Origin: Circinella umbellata
Lineage: Eukaryota; Mucoromycota; Mucoromycetes; Mucorales; Lichtheimiaceae
Assembly (NCBI GenBank): GCA_025093555.1
Contig: JAIWNF010000017.1
Span: forward strand, 496,001 to 560,000
DNA: 64,000 bases
Direction of reading: 5' to 3'
Shown here piece by piece: positions 35,768 to 45,789 of the stretch. Numbering within the stretch: position 1 is the first letter of the stretch; each line of letters starts with the position of its first letter. The position numbers and the translations under genes are program-made. The notes beneath the pieces are model-generated. The model was given only the letters and a program-made list of their open reading frames with translations. It ran no database searches and was not told where the DNA came from.

Positions 35768-36260
35768 CTATAACGATTGACCGAAAAGATTTGATCGTCG
35801 TGGTAACACTAATGAGCCTTTTCGTTGTTGTTGTTGTTGTTGTGATATGGGTCGATCATCATGGTGTAGTTGATTGTTATGCATAATACTTGATGCATTA
35901 CTTGATAGAGATGATGAAAGTGATGGAATATTATAATTAATTTGATATGATGATGAATAATTATGAGTTGTATTTATAGGTTCATTCTTTTCATTTTTTA
36001 TATTCCATGCAGAAGACGATTTTCTTCGTTCTATAAGATTTGTTGGGAAGAATTCTCGATATTCATTAAAATTGTATCCAAGTAATGGTGAATGTTCAAG
36101 TGCATCTTGACGCATACATTGTTCAGAACAATATAAAGAGTTCTATATAATTATATAAAGATAAATAAATACAAATGCATTTTAAATAAATAAGTAAATA
36201 AAAACTTACCGAGAAAATATTGATAGATTTATCACAAAAAGAACACCAATTTGTATCCAT
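35768..36260 (-). CDS. ECL1-like (life-span regulatory factor family) protein, copy B
   Basis: Two exons, 36210-36260 and 35768-36142, giving 141 aa. It starts MDTNWCSFCDKSIN and continues SLYCSEQCMRQDALEHSP, keeping all four Cys of the Ecl1-type zinc motif. The LGYNFNEYREF block and the following LIERR segment match copy A closely. Later sequence is low complexity, with polyglutamine and Ser/Asn runs. The intron is at the same codon as in copy A, which shows common descent. The two copies lie in the same direction 6 kb apart, so a local duplication is likely. The transposon between them probably came later, since its repeats look young. Confidence 0.85.
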
Positions 36261-37187
36261 GGTTATAAATTTGAAACAAAATAAAATGAAAAAAGAAATG
36301 AAAATTTTCACCCCACGTTTTTTATGATTATTTTATGTCTTATATATATAGAAATATATAAAAAAAAATATGATTGAAAAAAGATTGTTCGAGACAACTG
36401 AAAAGATCGCCCAAGAAAAATTGAAATATTGTAAAACTAAACTAATCTAAAAAAAAGTAGTGTTTCTCCATTTTCCATCTTATTACTCTTTTAAGAATAT
36501 TCCTAATGAAAAAGGTGGGGGGGAGAGCTCGGTCAAGTTAGTTAGCATTATAACAAATATCAAAAATATATATAATAAAACAAACACACCTTACGACTTT
36601 TTTTTTTGTTTATTCACGTTTGACAAGTTGAAAAATCTCTCATGATTATTACAATTAGTTCACACGTACATAACTTTAAGCAATTCCCCTCTTCCCCATT
36701 TTCTTTTTCCCTCCTTTTTCTTTGGGATCGACCAAAAAACCTTTTCCATCCCCTTAAAAAAACTATAAAGTAAAGGGCGGCGGCGGCCGGGGGGGATGAT
36801 GCATAAGTTTCATATTAAAAGAGAGGGAAAAGTCTTTTAGAAAAATACATTTCATTGGACGGAAATGGTTCCGTTTTCCATTTTACTTTTTGGGTGTTTT
36901 AGGTAATAATAACGATTATTAAAATAATTGGGTAAAAAAGAGTGAGACAATAACCAATGATTATTTCTCATACAAAAAAACAAAAGAGAGATTGGGAGAT
37001 TGAGAGTGAGAAAAGGTTTGCCTTTATCACGGAGTTTTTTTTTTTAAAGTTTTACTGGGTTTTACGTTATTATTTCATCAATGGTTATTTTATCATTCAT
37101 GTAATAAAAACTTTTTATCTTTTCTCTCTTCTTTTTCATTTATTATTATTAAAGACTATCCTTTGGTTCTTTTTTCTTTTGTGAACA
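36261..37187. other. Divergent spacer between ECL1-like copy B (-) and the F-box gene (+)
   Basis: It holds the two shared blocks upstream of copy B (36387-36397 and 36615-36627) and an unusual GC-rich stretch at about 36776-36797 (GGGCGGCGGCGGCCGGGGGG) in otherwise AT-rich DNA. No gene was seen. Confidence 0.6.
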
Positions 37188-38272
37188 ATGGTACAAACCA
37201 TTCCTTACGACTTACAACAAGTCATTTGTGAAATGGCTATTGGTCCCAATGGTACAGATTCATTTGCATTTAAAGCAATGAGAGTATCCAAAGTATGGGC
37301 TCACTTTGTCTGTAATGTATTATACAGGTAAAAAGAAAAGATAAAAGAATATTATAAGAAAGAAGTATATAATACTAATAAAAATAAACTTGGGGGGGGA
37401 ATAGAAATTATATTATTGGAGATTATTTACAATTTGTTGGATTTGTTAAGACGGTTTCATCCGAAAATTGTTTACTACCTTATGGAATATATATTCATTC
37501 AGTCGATTTAACAAGTGTTAATCGTTATGGTATTAATATGAGGGCACACAAACTAATTAAACATTGCCCTAACCTATTATCAGTCACTTTGGGTCATCCA
37601 ACTTCTGTGAAACCTTCGACTATTTTAATGATGGCACGTCATTGTAAGAAATTACATTCTTTACAAATTGGTGGACTTGAAAGTAAGTTTTTTTTTTTTC
37701 CCCGAACAAAAAAAACCTCATGGTTCGGAGGTAAGCTAAGTTGTTATATGAAATTAAATTAAATTATTATTATAGGTCATCCATTCATGTTAGAAACTAA
37801 TTTTTCAAGCTTGAATAGTTTAAAACATGTTGATATTAATACTACGCCACTCACAAGTTCATCTCTTAATTCTTTACCTTTGACTTTGGAAAGAATTCGT
37901 TTGATAAAACTGGAAAGTATTAATGATCAAGATTTTAGTACCTTTATCAAAGGACGCGAAGAAACATTAAAGTCTTTAGCAATTATTCGATGTTTACGTT
38001 TCAAAGGAAATATTGTTCATATATTGGAATCATTGGAACATTTAGAACAATTGGAATTAGTGGGTGAAAATATCAATGATAAAACTATTGAAGGTTTATT
38101 TGATTTACCTTTTACACTGAAAAGTTTACGTTTATTCGATACCCAAATCACTGAAAAAACTGTTTCTGCTTTAGCTGCTGGTCGGTTGAAGGTCCATTAT
38201 CTTGATATTTCCAATAATTCATTACTTACTGATGAAATTATTAAACCTCTATTATTAAAACGTCATTTGTAA
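37188..38272 (+). CDS. Short F-box/leucine-rich-repeat protein
   Basis: Three exons, 37188-37327, 37405-37682 and 37776-38272, giving 304 aa. The first about 45 residues (IPYDLQQVICEMAI, then a KAMRVSKVWAHFVCNVLY segment) have the pattern of a degenerate F-box. The remainder consists of irregular leucine-rich repeats such as LEHLEQLELVGENIND and LKSLRLFDTQITEKTVSAL. These proteins usually link a substrate to Skp1-Cul1 ubiquitin ligases. The specific role is unknown. It lacks the N-terminal TPR region of the gene at 2370-4519. Intron 1 contains a G run just before its acceptor. Confidence 0.8.
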
Positions 38273-39162
38273 ATTGAATATATATATATCCCCTCTATTT
38301 CTCTCTATTTCCCTTTTAAACAAATGGAATAACATAAATATAAACATGTAAACATAGCCCTTTTTATGATGTTCAAAAATAACAAATCATGTCATAAATC
38401 ACCTTATTCACTCAGCAAGTCTATATATATCTTTCTCATTTTGTAATCTCTCTTATTATCTTTTTACTCCCGCTGATTTGTATTCACTTTGATTATTATT
38501 ATTATTATTTCGTGTTGCTGTAAATAACTTTTATATATAATTATGTTTCACTTGACCGCAATTTTGTTTTGGGTTTTTTAATATGCAACGACCTATAATT
38601 GTCTTGTTTGTGTAATCTTCAAAATAAAAAATGGTTGCTTGCGCCTTTATTTACCTTGTTTAGACACGAGTATTATGTCTTTTTCAAGGGCTTATTTAAC
38701 CAACGCCCTTTTATTTTTGTTGTGGCTCTTTACAGCTTTATGTATCACAAAAGATAAAAAAGCTTAATTATAAATTATAAAGTTTCCGTTTTTTTTTTTA
38801 GGAATAAAGGGTAAATAAAGGTGAACAACAACCTCTTTATTTCTTGTTTCCTTTCAGTTTTTTCTTTTCAATTCACTCTTTCTTTCCCTTTTTTTTCACC
38901 CCCTTAAACTTAACTTAAAGCTCCTGGAACAAATATTTGTTCTTGATTTTTACTTTTCCTTCCTGTCAACTTCTGGTGTGTCTGTTGTGTATTAAAGCAA
39001 CAACTACTAAAACAACTACTCAAACTTAATTCCATCCCCTTCTTTCAAATTTAAATTTATTTTTTCTACTCTTTTTATTTTGTGCTTTTCATCTTTTTCT
39101 TTTTCTTTCTTCCAACTTTAAAAACTTACTCTATTATCAATTTCATTTAATATATATTCAAA
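38273..39162. other. Intergenic before the Kre9-like gene
   Basis: AT-rich, with pyrimidine-rich runs (TTTCTTTTTCTTTCTT style) in the last 200 bp that are typical of highly expressed fungal promoters. No coding signal was found. Confidence 0.5.
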
Positions 39163-40391
39163 ATGGTCTTTAAATCTTTCATTACTACCTCCGCCGTTGT
39201 TATGGCTTTTGTTTCTGGCATTACTGCTACCATGGCACCTAATTATCCTCAACCAGGAACTGTCTGGACTGCTGGCAAAGAATATCAAATCACTTGGGGT
39301 AAATATAGACATATATATATATACTCAATTAAATAATTGAAATTTGATACAATTTACTTATATTTATTTATTATATTTCAGCTGATGATGGTGAAGGTGC
39401 CAAACTTCCAGAAGGCTGGACTAACTTTAATATCGGTAAATAGATATAATTCATATAAAATCAATTTATTATTATTTCTCCTCCACGCGTTAATTAATTA
39501 TTCAAAAAAAAAAAATCAATTAGAATTCATGACGGGTGACAACATCAATATGATTCCTTTAACTAGTGTTGCCACAGTAAGTGTGAAAATAATTTAAAGA
39601 ATCCAAACTCCCTTTTATATTATCTTTTATACAAACCAAGTACCATTCCTTTATTAGGGTGTAGATGCCAGCAAAGGCTCTACTTACACGTGGACCGCTC
39701 CACAAGTTGAGCCTTACTCCGCCGTCTATTTTCTTCAATTCACTAACGGTTCGTAGTAATATTTAATATTATTTTTCTTTTTCAGTTATATAATAGGAGT
39801 GTGCATAATTGACCTTTTGGTTGAATCTAACTTTTTTGATTATTTAATATATATAAACAGATAAGGGCGAAAAAGCATGGACTACCCGATTTGCTATTGT
39901 TGCTCAAGATGGTGAAACTCCCGCTCCTGAACCTGAAAAAACACAACCTAATGGTGGTAAGCTAATCTTTTATTTGAATATTATTAAAAGGTACTTATAT
40001 ACTTTTGTGTAATGATAATATTAACTGGGTGTTCATATATCATAATTTAGGTGAAAATATTCCATGGGGTGTAGGTAAACTGGCCGGTGGTACTGCTCCT
40101 GTTGCTTCATCGCCTGTTGCTTCACCACCTGCTGTTTCACCCACTGCTGATCCATCTTCTCCTGCAGTATCTTCCCCAGTTACCCCTGAAAGTAGTCCTG
40201 CCGTTGCTCCTGCTGCTTCCGGTACTGACTCAACCAATGATCAAAATTCTTCTGACGCTGCTACCGACTCTTCTGACTCTAAATCTGCTAAAGTAGAAAA
40301 AGATGATGCTGATAGTGCTGCTGGATCCATTCATGCTTCAATGGGTGCTATGGTTGTTGGTTTGATTGCTACTGGTTATGCTCTTGTCTAA
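39163..40391 (+). CDS. GPI-anchored cell-surface protein with Kre9/Knh1-type domain
   Basis: Six exons: 39163-39298, 39382-39435, 39524-39576, 39658-39748, 39861-39956 and 40051-40391, giving 256 aa. A signal peptide (FITTSAVVMAFVSGITATMA) precedes a domain with PNYPQPGTVWTAGKEYQITW and a closing TRFAIVAQDG, the pattern of the Ser/Thr-rich GPI-anchored family related to Kre9/Knh1 of beta-1,6-glucan assembly. A Pro/Ser/Ala/Thr-rich stalk follows, then a hydrophobic tail (MGAMVVGLIATGYALV) after small residues, fitting a GPI attachment signal. Intron 4 uses the rare donor GTTCGT, and the frame on both sides requires it. It probably sits in the cell wall or plasma membrane. A direct role in glucan synthesis is not shown. 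Confidence 0.88.
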
Positions 40392-40828
40392 TTATATTTA
40401 TTTTTATCTTTATTTGTGTACTTTTTTTTTTATCTTTCCTTCCCTCTTTTCTTTTCTCTCATTTATTTGTGTACTACAAAAACCTTTTATTTATTCTCCA
40501 ATTAGTAAATTGGTCGTGTATACAGTATAATACATTATTATTATTATTTTCAGCCACAAATACACATCTACAGATCTATATATATATATATATATATATA
40601 TCTTATAACACAAATCAAAAGAAACTATAATAATAACAACACACTCCCCATTAATACATTTATTTATAGTATTCAAAGTAATTCAAAAAAACCCAAAAAA
40701 AACCAACAAACCAATTAACTTCCCCAACCTATTTTCTTTTGAAATATACAAATAATAACAATAATATTAAAAATAATAACTAACAATAATAATAATTAAC
40801 TTTTTTTGATTTTGATTTTGATTTTTCT
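40392..40828. other. Spacer between convergent genes with a TA repeat
   Basis: This is the 3' flank of the Kre9-like gene and of GUK1. It includes a (TA)n tract at 40577-40601. Confidence 0.8.
40577..40601. repeat. (TA)n microsatellite
   Basis: An uninterrupted TA run. Confidence 0.9.
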
Positions 40829-41628
40829 TTAAGCAACAAAAATGGCATCCTTAAGAGTATTATAAGCTTTTTCTAAATCATCATTTATAACAATACGATC
40901 ATAAGCACCTTGAGTTTCACCATATTCTAATTCACGCTTGGAAGCTTCCAAACGTGCTGTTACAGCTTCTTCAGTTTCCGTGCCACGACCACGTAACCGT
41001 TGTTCCAAAATTTCAATGGAAGGAGGTCGTACGAATATATAACGAGGGTTTAATTGTGTTGCCTTGACAGATTTTACACCTTGCATATCAATATCCAACA
41101 TACATACTTTACCTGATTCGACCACATCTTCTACTGATTTGATGGATGTACCTTTTATTTAGAAAAAAAATATATCATTAAAGTTAGTATTTGGGTCGTT
41201 ATGGTTTTAAATTATGTAACTATAACAATCATGTTTTTTTAAACAATACTTTACCATACATATTTCCTGAAAATGTAGCACTTTCAATAAATTTACCAGC
41301 AGATACTTCTTGTTGCATTTTTTCTTTTTCAACAAAATGGTAATCTTTACCATTGACTTCTCCTGGACGTGGTTTACGTGTTGTATCTAAATTTAATAAT
41401 AACAATAAGAATATTTGTTTTTATTAACTTTTTTTTAGAAAAAAAAAAGATGATGAATGAATGAATGAATAGATTAGAAAAAAAAAAAAAGAAAGAGATC
41501 TATTTACGTGAAACACTGAATCCAAAAGTATCTGGGTATTCATTAAATAAACGTTTCAATAATGTTGATTTACCAGATCCTGAAGGACCTGAAATGACAA
41601 AAATTTTAGCAGCAGTTTGCATTGTCAT
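40829..41628 (-). CDS. GUK1: Guanylate kinase
   Basis: Three exons, 41508-41628, 41255-41386 and 40829-41151, giving 191 aa, close to the 187 aa of yeast Guk1. It phosphorylates GMP to GDP with ATP in the cytosol. The P-loop is GPSGSGKST near residue 14. [20 protein letters not shown] spans the first intron and includes the GMP-binding Arg and Tyr region. [12 protein letters not shown] and the lid [14 protein letters not shown] follow. The model starts [13 protein letters not shown]. The second Met would serve equally. Its start faces BOLA1 across a 643-bp shared region with a long palindrome. Confidence 0.97.
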
Positions 41629-42271
41629 GTATAATTGAAAGGTGAGAGAGGAGAATGGAAAAAAAAAAGAAAAGAAAAAATAAAACTCAAGGGGGGTTTG
41701 TGGAAGACGCTAAGCCTTACTTAGGTATGTTATTTTAGTTGACATTCCGGAGTTAAGTAAAGTACATAGCCAACAGTAAATGGAGAATTAAGGGAATTTA
41801 TTATTATCATTATTATCATCTATGAAATGAATTCTATATCAAAAATAAATTGGTTATCTGCTGTAATATGCGTGTTACTTTTTGTTATACATATTTCTTT
41901 TCTTGTTTTGGTGAATGACACCGTCGCCTGTCAAATAAATTAGATCACCTCAGGTGATATTAATTGGGTTACGCGATGGTGTCATTTATTATCATTAAAT
42001 AACATACAGGATTATTTAATTCCATAACAAATAAAGTAGTATTGCTTTTAAAGATTCATATACAATAATAATAATAAATAAATAAACTATCAAACGCTTT
42101 ATAATTCTTACGTACATCTAAACAAATTGAATTTTGCAGGTACACACAACCAAAAAGGAAATTCTTTTTGTAACCCAAAAAAAAAACCTCCTGAGTTTTT
42201 TATAGTTTTTTAAAAAAAGGGACAACAAACATTCTCTCTTTCTCTTTTATATAAAGATAATTATACCACCA
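41629..42271. promoter_or_regulatory. Divergent upstream region shared by GUK1 (-) and BOLA1 (+)
   Basis: 643 bp separate the two start codons. The centre holds the imperfect palindrome at 41914-41986. A TATA-like ATATAAAG lies about 20 bp upstream of the BOLA1 start. Confidence 0.55.
41914..41986. repeat. Long imperfect palindrome, 73 bp
   Basis: The outer arms AATGACACC and GGTGTCATT pair exactly, the next bases (GTCGC with GCGAT) pair with one mismatch, and the centre ATCACC TCA GGTGAT is exact. The parts between are partly complementary. Arms are about 35 nt, and no target duplication is obvious. Confidence 0.8.
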
Positions 42272-42897
42272 ATGTTTCGTAACGTAATTACAAAGACCTT
42301 TCCCATTCAACAAACAATTGTACGACGTGGTTATACTTCAACTCCGTTTTTGAAAGATTTCATTACTTCTGAACAAAAAGGTCCTGTTGAAACTTCAATG
42401 GAATCCAAGGTAAACTATTATTTCTCATAAATATATCACTTTTTATAATATTAATTCATGAATATAATTATTAGCTCATTGAAGAATTTAACCCTTCTAC
42501 TCTTCATATTGTAAATGAATCTCACATGCATGCTCACCATGCTGCCATGGAAGGCAATACAAATAAGGAAACTCATTTTCGGTAAATACAACTATACACA
42601 CACACATATATATATATGTTTTGGAATAATTCTTTTGACTTTTCTTTTCTTTTATTATTATTTAGGATAACTCTTGTTACTGAACAGTTTGATGGAAAGG
42701 TAAAAAAAAAAGAAACAAAGAGATATTTAACATGTAATAAATTTTTCTAACTTATTCTATTTTATCAAATAATGAATTAGTCTTTAATGCAACGTCATCG
42801 TGCTGTTTATAAACTTTTACAACAAGAAATTGATGAAGGTGTTCACGCTCTTACACTTAGAACTAAAACACAAGCAGAAATTGAAAAGAAAGTTTAA
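42272..42897 (+). CDS. BOLA1: Mitochondrial BolA-family protein (BOLA1-like)
   Basis: Four exons, 42272-42409, 42475-42581, 42666-42699 and 42781-42897, giving 131 aa. BolA proteins pair with monothiol glutaredoxins in handling iron-sulfur clusters. The leader MFRNVITKTFPIQQTIVRRG is Arg-rich with no acidic residue, fitting a matrix presequence. The BolA domain shows LIEEFNPSTLHIVNESHMHA, the ETHFRITLVTEQFDGKS strand, and the signature MQRHRAVYKLLQQEI. His, not Cys, occupies the ligand position in NESHMHAHH, as in BOLA1 rather than BOLA2. Exon 3 is only 34 nt. Confidence 0.95.
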
Positions 42898-42996
42898 TAT
42901 ATAAAATAATTTTATATATAAACAATCTTTTGTTTGTTTTGTTTTGTGTATATATAAATGTATGATTTAATACGATAATAATAATAATACAATAAT

Positions 42997-44771
42997 TTAA
43001 TCTAATAGTAAAGAATCAACAAAATGACGAATGGCTGCTTTTCCATCACGATTTGCAAAACGATTAGTACGACATACAATGGATCCATGAGCATTAAATC
43101 CATCAATATATATCATGACACGTTCCCATTCAAGTTGATGCATATTTTTTTCAATTTCAAATTGTTCTTTTGTAAGTTGCATAGATGAATATTTTTGTTG
43201 AATGGCTTTTGATGGTTTAATATTGTATAATGATAATCGATTTTTGGTCTTTTGTTGAGTGATTTGTGGAGACTTGTCAGTGCTTGTCTCATTGGGTATC
43301 GTATCCATGGCATCAAGTGTGTCCATTAATACTGGATCTTCTTTTTTATGATGATGATGTTCTTGTTCTTTTTCTTGTTTTTGTGAATGTTTATGATATG
43401 AAAGGGTATTATTATCATCGTCGTCGTCGCTAGTTCCACCAGTATTATCACCCTCTTTTATTTTTTCTACGTCTTCTTTTCCTTTTGATGATAATTCCGT
43501 TAATATTTTCCTTACTCTAAAACGAGAAACGAGTCCTTGTGTACCAATATATGTAAATGCAATTGGGAGTAAAATTGGACTTAATAATAAAATTGTAATT
43601 CTAATTGCCAATGTTGTATGATTTCGTTTCCTTTGTCGTTTTTGTTGTTGTTGTTTAACAGGATGTCTTAAATCAAAAGCAGTTACAACAGATGAATATT
43701 CTTTATCCAATGATCTAAATAAAAATGAAATATTAATCTTCTTGTTATAGTATAATTGAATAAAAAGAAGAAAAAACAAGCATATAGTAATTACGAACAG
43801 TTCTATATTTTCCATATCTTTAAAATAGTCAAAAGTATCCATTGCAGCTGTCCAATAAGGAACTGTACGATCATTGGTAATATTAGCATAGATACGTCTT
43901 GCTTTAAACTTTGCCAAATAATGATAAAATTCACGATTTGGATCAGCTAATATATTAAGTAAAGGTCGATCTTCATTTTCAAAGGAGTCCAATAATTGTA
44001 ATTGTTCGCCTGTTCTTGATAACATATGGGCTGTAAGGAAATTATAAATTTTGGCAAAATTGGTTTTTGATTCTCTTTTGACACCTAAATGAGGGGTAGC
44101 AAATGTAACGAATAACTATAATAAAAAGTAATTAATTATTTGTTTCCATGACAAAAAAAAAAGATATCTATTGAATCAACTCACAAGAGGTTCAATTGTA
44201 TTGAAAAACCCATTCTTTCCCAAAAGTCCAATAGCATAACGAGCTATTAATCCTCCCAAAGAATAGCCAATTATTATAAACTTTGTAACAATCTTATTTT
44301 CTTCATTTGCTAAATATTTCACATGGTCTTGAATCTGAAATAAAGAGAGATATTTAGTCTCATATACTTTTTTTTTTAGTCCATTTTGTTACTAAATTGT
44401 ATTTCTCTTACATTACGTGCCAGTCTTTTACCACAAATATCAACCTAAAGAAAGTAAATATATATAGCTTTAATAAGATCATCCCTTAATTTATGATATG
44501 TATTTATTGTTTTCTTACTCCATCATAAGTGAATTTATCTTGATTACATTCAACGTTTAACTATTATTTATTATACCAAGTCAATTATATCATTTATCAC
44601 CAAAAAATTAAACTTTCCTCCCCTTCACCTCTTTTTTTTTTATTTTTTTTTTACCGTAGTGATTGAATTTGAATCCAACTTTTCTAATATTTGTTTTTCA
44701 AGGTAATCCATATGACTGACAGTTCCCCAAAGTCCATGTTGAAGAACAATCAATGTTGTTTTATTTGCCAT
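42997..44771 (-). CDS. Lipase-like alpha/beta hydrolase (ROG1/YOR059C-type, DUF676)
   Basis: Six exons: 44655-44771, 44519-44560, 44412-44444, 44185-44334, 43799-44115 and 42997-43714, giving 458 aa. It starts LIVLQHGLWGTVSHMDYLEK, the oxyanion-loop region of this fungal serine-lipase family. The nucleophile elbow is GYSLGG, preceded by KFIIIGY. ATPHLGV and NDRTVPYWTAAM, with the probable acidic residue, follow. A hydrophobic stretch LAIRITILLLSPILLPIAF suggests one membrane segment in the C-terminal half. After it comes an acidic and His-rich linker and a conserved LEWERVMIYIDGFNAHGSIV end. The last intron (43715-43798, donor GTTCGT) is 84 nt with no stop in frame. Substrates of relatives are monoglycerides or phospholipids. 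Confidence 0.87.
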
Positions 44772-45369
44772 TTGGAATATATAAATGAATAAAAAAAAAG
44801 AGTGAGAGGGGTAAAAAAAAAAGATCTAAATGCTCTCTTTTTTTTTATAATTCAAAAATGAAACAAAAAAAAAAGAGAGAGATATTTTAGTTAGCTACTT
44901 AATAAAGAAATAGTAATAATGCAACATCGGCTAATCCCGGGCCGTTTTCTTTTTTTTTTTTTTGGGGGGGGGAGGGGAATTAACCGGCTTATCCTTTTTT
45001 TAACACCCTGACAACAACTAATTGAGGAAATATTAGTACGTCTTTTTCTTCCTTTTTTTTAAAAAAAAATCACATAACTTCTTTGTTAAGTATATATTCG
45101 TAATTTTTTATGCCAAGAAGTTTCATACAGTAGTACTGTAAATAGTGATAAATTACCTCTCTTTTTGTGGTGGTTTTCATTTTTGTTATAATAGTATTCC
45201 TTTTTTGTTTTCAAGTACCAAGTGTATGTATGTGTAAAGTCTAGCTTTAAAACTTTGAAGGGTGTGTATGTACAGTGGAACCTTGTTCATTTCAAAAGGG
45301 GATGTGGAAGTTATCAAGACTAGATATAGTCAATTACTTTTAAGGGTAGATTGATAATAATAATATACC

Positions 45370-45408
<39 letters not shown>

Positions 45409-45789
45409 ATATTATAAAGCTAAATATAATACATCATTATATGCCTTGCATAGTAGTAAAAGAGTACGTGTATATTATATTCTTCATTTCAACTAATATA
45501 CTTTATAATACACAAGAAAACATATATGTTAAAACATATTTCTGCTGATTATATGCTTATATCATATATCTGTCATACTCTCCATAACAAAAGATTTACA
45601 TTAAATAACTAGTGACTTTATTTGTTAGTATCTATGTACGTTTTCTTGTGGAAGCATCATGCTGTAACTTGCTCGTATATGGATATGTAGTTTTTAATAT
45701 AATCTCACAAAAGTTCAAGAAATAGTAGAAATAATACACATTTTTTATTCAAGTTATTATCGCTGCGCCAATGTTTGAGTCATAAAAGA
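44772..45789. other. Intergenic between the lipase gene and the Helitron relic
   Basis: It contains a T plus G run (about 44951-44978), a (TA)n tract at 45371-45405, and no gene. Confidence 0.6.
45371..45405. repeat. (AT)n microsatellite
   Basis: 35 bases of alternating AT. Confidence 0.9.

Noticed and set aside
40040..40237. Antisense frame over the Kre9-like stalk
   Set aside because: It mirrors the Pro/Ser/Ala repeat codons of the real gene.
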